A stretch of 18,659 bases of DNA from Bacillota bacterium (GTDB lineage Bacteria; Bacillota; Bacilli; Tumebacillales; Effusibacillaceae). The notes under the pieces are model-generated. The model was not told the DNA's origin, did no database searches, and saw nothing but the letters and a program-made list of their open reading frames with translations. The position numbers and the translations under genes are program-made. The stretch covers positions 1 to 18,659 of the forward strand of contig JAGVBM010000073.1 in the NCBI GenBank assembly GCA_020059765.1, written 5' to 3'. Positions 14,647 to 18,659 of this stretch are shown here, in pieces; within the stretch, counting starts at the first letter, position 1; every line of letters starts with the position of its first letter.

Positions 14647-15630
14647 TTAATACCCTCTGGCGGGATCAACCCGATTCACAAAGTTTCCATAGGTGCGGCC
14701 CGTCACTTTCCGGTCGCGATACACAGCCAAATTTTGCAGAAAAATCGCCATCGCCCGCTCCATATACTTCGGTGATCTGCCGGAGACATGGGGAGTCAGC
14801 AAGCAGTTTTTGACTTGCCAGAGCGGATGGTCAGCGGGGAGGGGTTCTTGGCGGAACACATCGAGCACGGCGCCGCCAATCCGCTCTTCGGCCAACACCC
14901 GCACCAGAGCATCTTCTTCCACGACGTCGCCCCGGGCAATATTGATCAACCAGGCCGTCTGCTTCATCAGCCGCAATTCCCGTTCGCCGATCATCCGATT
15001 CGTATCGGGGGTCAAGGGGACGATGACAACGATAAAATCGGATTCTGCCAATACCCGGTCCATTTTCTCCCGCGCTGCCATTTCATCAAAGTGGGCTGCC
15101 GGTCGGCCGCTTGTATTCATGCCGATCGTTTTCATTCCGAAAGCTTTCGCTCTCTCCGCGATCGCCGATCCAATCGCACCCGCCCCGAGAATTCCGATCG
15201 TAGTTCCTTCCGCTTCGTCAATCCGGATCGACCGATCCCAATCGTTGTTTTGCTGCAGTTCAAAGAATTGGGGAAAGCGGCGAACGATCGACAGAACCAT
15301 GCCCATGACATATTCGGAAATGGGAATCGCATGAATTCCCCGGGCATTGGTCACAAGGATTCCCCGCCTGTCAATTGCCGGAAACGGCATGCGGTCCAAT
15401 CCGGCGGAAATCACTTGAATCCACTTCAAACTTCTGCATTTGTCAATCCATTCCGGCGTCAAATCTTCTCCGTAGGTCAGCAAAATTTCCGTATCAGCCA
15501 ACGCATCTTCCGCTTTGTCAATCGATTCGCAGACCCGCAAATCCGCCTCCGGTTCGACCTCCAGAATTGCCGTGCGATGCTTCTCGCTCAACGGAAACGT
15601 CGTCGTGATTCGCAATTTGTCGTTTGTCAT
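14647..15630 (-). CDS. D-isomer-specific 2-hydroxyacid dehydrogenase
   Basis: This NAD(P)-dependent oxidoreductase interconverts 2-hydroxyacids and 2-ketoacids. I chose the ATG at 15630 because AGAGG lies 9 bases before it; the ATG three codons upstream is too close to that site. The 327-residue protein has the nucleotide-binding GxGxxG (149-154, GAGAIG) within GILGAGAIGSAIAERAKAFG. The catalytic residues are Arg233 (NIARGDVVEE), Glu262 (FRQEPLP) and His281 (TPHVSG). It lacks features that would mark it as phosphoglycerate dehydrogenase (no C-terminal ACT domain). The glyoxylate/hydroxypyruvate reductase-like branch fits better, but the exact substrate is open. It is the first gene of the minus-strand run and diverges from the epimerase gene. 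Confidence 0.92.
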   Translation of the reverse strand: MTNDKLRITTTFPLSEKHRTAILEVEPEADLRVCESIDKAEDALADTEILLTYGEDLTPEWIDKCRSLKWIQVISAGLDRMPFPAIDRRGILVTNARGIHAIPISEYVMGMVLSIVRRFPQFFELQQNNDWDRSIRIDEAEGTTIGILGAGAIGSAIAERAKAFGMKTIGMNTSGRPAAHFDEMAAREKMDRVLAESDFIVVIVPLTPDTNRMIGERELRLMKQTAWLINIARGDVVEEDALVRVLAEERIGGAVLDVFRQEPLPADHPLWQVKNCLLTPHVSGRSPKYMERAMAIFLQNLAVYRDRKVTGRTYGNFVNRVDPARGY

Positions 15631-15649
15631 GGGTTTCATCCTCTATGAT

Positions 15650-15658
15650 TGTTATAAT
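15650..15658 (+). promoter_or_regulatory. Extended -10 promoter element for the epimerase gene
   Basis: TGTTATAAT (TGN followed by TATAAT, 15650-15658) is a perfect extended -10 site. It lies about 32 bases before the ATG at 15691. No close -35 was found at 17 bases, which is acceptable for extended -10 promoters. Confidence 0.6.
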
Positions 15659-15690
15659 AAAAGAAATAACCGAATAGTGGGGTGTATTCC

Positions 15691-16590
15691 ATGCGAGTTT
15701 TCCTTACCGGCGCCACTGGTTACGTGGGCCAGGCAGTGACACAAGCCAGTCTGCTGCACGGGCATGATCTGCAAATCCTCGTCCGGTCCGGGTCGGAACA
15801 CAAACTTCAATTGTCCGCCGCCGATCGGCCGCGAGTGACAATCGTGCACGGCGACGTGCTGGATGCGGCCAGCGTTGAACAGGGAATGCACAATTGTGAC
15901 GCTGTGATCCATCTTGTCGGAATCATTCGTGAATTTCCCGCCCGCAGCATTACCTTTGACCGGCTGCATGTGCAGTCAACCCGCCATATAACGGAGTCAG
16001 CGCAAAAACTGGGCATCAAACGGTATGTACATATGAGCGCATTGGGTGCCCGTGTCGGTTCCTTGTCCGGCTATTCCCACAGCAAGGGCTTGGCCGAACG
16101 GATCGTGCGGGAATCCGATCTGGACTGGACCATTTTCCGGCCGTCAATCATTTTCGGACCGAAAGACGAATTTGTCAACATGCTCGCCGATATGATTCGG
16201 AAAGCCCCCCTGCTCCCGATTATCGGCTCCGGCGAATATCGGCTGCAGCCGATCGCCCTCGAGCAGGTGGCGGCAGCATTCGCCCAATCTCTGACGATGC
16301 CCGAAACGATCCGCAATACCTATGATGTCGGCGGGCCGGAATCCTTCAGCTACAATGAAATGCTCGACGAAATCGCGTCCGCTCTCGGGAAAAAGAAGCC
16401 GAAACTCCACGTGCCGTTGGCCGTCATGCGGCCCATCATCCGCTTGATGGAACGATATTCGTTCTTTCCGATCACCCGTGCCCAACTCTACATGCTGCTG
16501 GAAGGGAACACTTGCGACCCGACACCCTTTCAGCATGCGTTCGGGATGCAGCCGGTTCCCTTTGCACTCGGAATCAGACAGTATTTATGA
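15691..16590 (+). CDS. NAD-dependent epimerase/dehydratase-type SDR (NDUFA9-like)
   Basis: This is an atypical short-chain dehydrogenase/reductase fold protein of 299 residues, resembling the NDUFA9-like group. The nucleotide-binding motif is GATGYVG (7-13), directly at the N-terminus. The active-site pair is Tyr128-Lys132 (YSHSK) after the MSALGA segment. The FGPKDEFVNMLADMI segment and the NTYDVGGPESFSYNEML segment later in the chain are common in this group. I prefer the ATG at 15691, which has GGGGTG 8 bases upstream; a GTG at 15682 overlaps that site. Relatives are often linked to lipid or quinone metabolism or nucleotide-sugar work, but no function is assured. The gene is monocistronic on the plus strand, with a promoter upstream and a terminator downstream. 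Confidence 0.88.
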   Translation: MRVFLTGATGYVGQAVTQASLLHGHDLQILVRSGSEHKLQLSAADRPRVTIVHGDVLDAASVEQGMHNCDAVIHLVGIIREFPARSITFDRLHVQSTRHITESAQKLGIKRYVHMSALGARVGSLSGYSHSKGLAERIVRESDLDWTIFRPSIIFGPKDEFVNMLADMIRKAPLLPIIGSGEYRLQPIALEQVAAAFAQSLTMPETIRNTYDVGGPESFSYNEMLDEIASALGKKKPKLHVPLAVMRPIIRLMERYSFFPITRAQLYMLLEGNTCDPTPFQHAFGMQPVPFALGIRQYL

Positions 16591-16671
16591 TTATTTCTTG
16601 ATGCGGTCGACAAGTTCCTTCAAATATCGGAAAATCGTTCCTCAAACTGTCCCGGTATATCGATCCTGAGT

Positions 16672-16716
16672 AAAAAAACCAGCACGACGGGATCTTCCCG
16701 TACCGTACTGGTTTCT
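16672..16716. terminator. Rho-independent terminator hairpin
   Basis: Outer arms AAACCAG (16676-16682) and CTGGTTT (16708-16714) enclose a second helix (GGGA/TCCC, 16689-16699). On the minus strand a strong T run follows (seven T, 16672-16678), on the plus strand a weaker one. It could end the epimerase transcript on the plus side and the minus-strand transcript arriving from the receiver-like gene. Confidence 0.75.
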
Positions 16717-16721
16717 GTTTA

Positions 16722-16755
16722 GTCGATAGGAATTTATAAATTTTGTTCTATCGAC
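16722..16755. repeat. Inverted repeat with an AT-rich loop
   Basis: GTCGATAG (16722-16729) and CTATCGAC (16748-16755) are perfect complements separated by 18 AT-rich bases. The loop itself contains a 12-base palindrome, AATTTATAAATT (16731-16742). It sits between the terminator and repeat copy B and may be part of a degraded element or a protein-binding site. Confidence 0.6.
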
Positions 16756-16769
16756 ATCAGGGCAACTAA

Positions 16770-16807
16770 GGCCCGCCTGCGCCTAAAGGCTTGGCGAGCC
16801 AAGTTTT
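16770..16807 (-). repeat. Dispersed repeat, copy B
   Basis: This is the inverted partner of the stretch at 10762-10800. On the plus strand it ends with the perfect hairpin CTTGGC-GA-GCCAAG (16790-16803) followed by TTTTCTTT. It lies directly after the stop codon of the receiver-like gene (which ends at 16810), so it forms part of that gene's 3' flank. The shared core is GGCGCAGGCGG when read on the minus strand. Confidence 0.7.
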
Positions 16808-16809
16808 CT

Positions 16810-17175
16810 TTATGCTTGCGATAACGCATCCTCCAACAATCTCGACAACTCAAGATTAAATTTGGAGTTGGCGTAAACTTCATCAATACCCGCTTGCAGC
16901 GCTTCCTCTCTTGCTTTTACGTCAACATGCGGTCCGTATGCGATCATCGGCAATCCTGCCGACTTGGCTGCTTGCACCGCCTCCTGCCAACCGGGCTGCA
17001 GCGAAGACAGTTCAAAAATCACCAAGGATGGGCGAATCTCCCGGATCTTGTTTGCCAATTCTTCGCTCGATTCCACAAATGCCGCCGTTGCCCCCAGCTT
17101 GCTTGCTGCTTCACGGATTTTTACCGAATACATCAGATTCGACACCATGGCCAAAATCGTCTTGGCTGCCGTCAT
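16810..17175 (-). CDS. Receiver-like (pseudo-receiver) domain protein
   Basis: This stand-alone 121-residue protein has the alternating beta-alpha pattern of a CheY-type response regulator receiver, without any output domain. The position of the phosphorylated Asp holds Glu55 (LVIFELSS). The acidic pair near the N-terminus is Ser12-Asn13. The conserved Lys near the end is kept (ANSKF). Without the Asp and acidic pair it cannot be phosphorylated in the normal way; Glu may mimic the phosphorylated state, or the protein may act only as a binding module. It is not homologous to any function I can name. ATG at 17175 follows AAGGGG with rather long spacing (about 10 bases). A TTGACG upstream lacks a convincing -10. 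It follows mgtC by about 95 bases on the same strand. Confidence 0.75.
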   Translation of the reverse strand: MTAAKTILAMVSNLMYSVKIREAASKLGATAAFVESSEELANKIREIRPSLVIFELSSLQPGWQEAVQAAKSAGLPMIAYGPHVDVKAREEALQAGIDEVYANSKFNLELSRLLEDALSQA

Positions 17176-17268
17176 TGTCCCACGCCCCTTCCTTTATTCA
17201 CTTCTAACCTTCACACTACGTCAAAAAACCGCAAATTGCAACCCGTTCCAGCAGCAGAAGCCGGAGGG

Positions 17269-17967
17269 TCAAGATTCCCACTGGATATCATCGACTCCTT
17301 CAACGGTCAGCAAGAGATCGGTCAAAACCAGCAATTCCTTGCCCGGCGGAACAATCACCGTAATTTCCGTCACAATCAGCGAACCTTTTTTTCCCCGCTT
17401 TTCTTCGTCATGCAGCTTCACCTCGCGAATGTTGCATCCTTCATTGCCGAGCAGCGAGGCGATTTTTCCCAATTGGCCGGGCCGATCCGCCATTGTAATT
17501 GTCAATCTTTTTTGCTTGCTGTTGGTTCGTATCATTCGGTGCTCCACGTAGGGAAGCGCAAGTGTGGCAAACAACACCAGCAGAGTGGCGACAATACTCC
17601 CAAAATAAAAACCGGTGCCTACCCCCAAGCCGATCGCCATGGCCATCCATAACGTGGCAGACGTAGTCAAACCGGACACAACCAAATCCGGGCGAACCAG
17701 GATGGCTCCGCCGGCAAGGAACCCGATGCCTGAAATGGCTTGTGCGGCCAGCCGGGCCGGGTCAAATCTAGCATTTGGGTGATCGATCATGTCGGCAAAT
17801 CCGTAGATGGAGATTAACATGATCAACGCGCTGCTGACGCAGACCAATACGTGGGTTTTAAATCCCGCCTGCTTGTTATGGTACTCCCGCTCCCAGCCGA
17901 TGGCTCCTCCCAATACGAGGGCCAACAGCAAGCGCTCCAAGACGGTCCAATGCAAATCAGTGAGCAA
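17269..17967 (-). CDS. mgtC: MgtC/SapB-family membrane protein with C-terminal ACT-like domain
   Basis: This membrane protein of 232 residues belongs to the MgtC/SapB family, linked in other bacteria to magnesium limitation and to inhibition of ATP synthase. The signature segments are GGAIGWEREYHNKQAGFKTH, the RLAAQAISGIGFLAGGAIL stretch and VSGLTTSATLWMAMAIGLG, with about four to five membrane helices in the first 150 residues. The C-terminal ~80 residues form an ACT-like domain (LTITMADRPGQLGKIASLLG), as in the longer members such as Bacillus YhiD-type proteins. I chose the TTG at 17967, because AGGAGG sits 8 bases before it; a longer TTG start at 17994 overlaps the upstream gene but lacks a site. 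The gap to the upstream HAD gene is 23 bases. No M-box-like leader is visible. Confidence 0.9.
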   Translation of the reverse strand: MLTDLHWTVLERLLLALVLGGAIGWEREYHNKQAGFKTHVLVCVSSALIMLISIYGFADMIDHPNARFDPARLAAQAISGIGFLAGGAILVRPDLVVSGLTTSATLWMAMAIGLGVGTGFYFGSIVATLLVLFATLALPYVEHRMIRTNSKQKRLTITMADRPGQLGKIASLLGNEGCNIREVKLHDEEKRGKKGSLIVTEITVIVPPGKELLVLTDLLLTVEGVDDIQWES

Positions 17968-17990
17968 CCCCGATTCCTCCTCTGCTTTTC

Positions 17991-18659
17991 TCAAGCCTTC
18001 AGCAACAATTGTTCCAGAAGCAGAGCAATTCCGTTATTTTCATTTGTATCGGTAATATGATCGGCAGCCTGTTTCAAAACCGGATTGGCGTTTCCCATCG
18101 CCACCCCCAAACCGGCCCACCGAATCATTTCCAGATCGTTTTCCTCGTCTCCGAAAGCAATCACGTCTTCGGCATGAAAGCCCAGTTTTTCGCTGACAAT
18201 GCGGAGTCCGGTAGCTTTCGAAATCCCCGCTTTCACCACTTCCACTACATGATATGGCGCACTCCAGTACCGGTGTGCCACAAGCCCTTGGTAGTTCCGA
18301 TTCAACGCGTTGCGCAGAGGATTGATTTGCTCCTTGGGGGTGCGAATCAGTATGCTTGTGGGGTGATCCAGCAGATAGGATTCAATCGGTCCGACGCCCG
18401 CCGGCAGCGTACCGTCACCAAGAAAATGGATGAGTTCGTCAACCCGCTGTACATAATACCGATCCTTTAATTCAACCATTACGTTTTCCACGTGATGCCT
18501 TTTGCATTCTTCCACAATCGATAAGGCCACGTGCCGATCCATCGGAAAGTGCATGTCAAACCCCGGTGCGGCCGGATCATGGATCAGCGCACCGTTAAAA
18601 TTGATCAACGGGGTTGTCAATGCAAGCTCCCTGTGATAGTTCAGACTGCTGCGAGGCGG
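17991..18659 (-). CDS. Cof-type HAD-superfamily phosphatase, 5' end beyond the window
   Basis: This is a Cof/YidA-type phosphatase of the HAD superfamily (class IIB), probably acting on small phosphorylated metabolites. Only the C-terminal ~222 residues are inside the window; the frame stays open to position 18659, so the start and the DxDGT nucleophile motif lie outside. The visible frame begins PPRSSLNYHRELALTTPLINFNGALIHD, which fits the region just after motif II (ATGR). Motif III Lys is in VVKAGISKATGLRI and motif IV is GDEENDLEMIRWAGLGVAMGNA. The apparent TTG start at 18620 is therefore false. The mgtC gene follows closely. No specific substrate can be given. Confidence 0.9.
   Translation of the reverse strand, partial: PPRSSLNYHRELALTTPLINFNGALIHDPAAPGFDMHFPMDRHVALSIVEECKRHHVENVMVELKDRYYVQRVDELIHFLGDGTLPAGVGPIESYLLDHPTSILIRTPKEQINPLRNALNRNYQGLVAHRYWSAPYHVVEVVKAGISKATGLRIVSEKLGFHAEDVIAFGDEENDLEMIRWAGLGVAMGNANPVLKQAADHITDTNENNGIALLLEQLLLKA

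Noticed and set aside
14788..15648. Plus-strand frame of 286 codons opposite the 2-hydroxyacid dehydrogenase
   Set aside because: It is the antisense of a gene with all catalytic motifs in place; no start signal or known domain.
16591..16645. Minus-strand frame reading GTIFRYLKELVDRIKK before a stop, possibly a gene remnant
   Set aside because: It is only about 17 codons, has no ribosome site or recognisable family, and could be chance.
18618..18620. TTG as the start of the HAD phosphatase gene
   Set aside because: The frame is open upstream to the window edge and reads as normal HAD sequence, so the true start is outside.

Overview
The window reads as chromosomal DNA of an endospore-forming Firmicute. 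It carries a GerA-type germinant receptor operon, a YhcN/YlaJ-type spore lipoprotein, Bacillales-specific conserved genes (ygzB, yunD, yktB), a T-box leader, strong AGGAGG ribosome binding sites and roughly balanced GC. The mix fits Bacillales, perhaps an Alicyclobacillaceae/Tumebacillus/Effusibacillus-like lineage, but the lineage is a guess. Nearly all genes lie on the minus strand; only the YhcN-type lipoprotein and an NAD-dependent epimerase are on the plus strand.

Region 1 (1-5425): a minus-strand germinant receptor operon gerA-gerB-gerC with overlapping junctions, ending in a tiny two-helix membrane protein gene. The divergent spore lipoprotein gene has a possible sigma-G promoter. A bidirectional terminator closes this block.

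Region 2 (5471-8990): a type I-beta DAHP synthase (first step of the shikimate pathway) behind a full T-box leader with a Tyr (UAC) specifier. Next come ygzB, a yunD-type 5'-nucleotidase family protein, and an unrecognised 46-residue protein gene with its own terminator.

Region 3 (9097-12065): a long-chain acyl-CoA synthetase and, upstream of it, a TPR protein gene whose leader is a class I cyclic-di-GMP (GEMM) riboswitch. The leader also offers a pairing that could hide the TPR gene's ribosome binding site. Between the two genes is a short patch that looks like mobile-element debris: an IS-end-like sequence, plus one copy of a repeat that recurs near 16.8 kb.

Region 4 (12097-15630): a minus-strand run of a 2-hydroxyacid dehydrogenase, a family-4-like glycosyltransferase, a YktB/DUF1054 protein and an HD-domain phosphohydrolase, ending at a strong terminator. 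A divergent plus-strand NDUFA9-like epimerase follows.

Region 5 (16590-18659): a terminator, an AT-rich inverted repeat and the second repeat copy. Then come a receiver-like protein without the phosphorylatable Asp, an MgtC-family membrane protein with a C-terminal ACT-like domain, and a Cof-type HAD phosphatase cut by the window edge.

No large unknown multi-gene system is visible. The most interesting items are the c-di-GMP riboswitch controlling an orphan TPR protein, the Tyr T-box on DAHP synthase, the repeat pair and a few small unrecognised genes.
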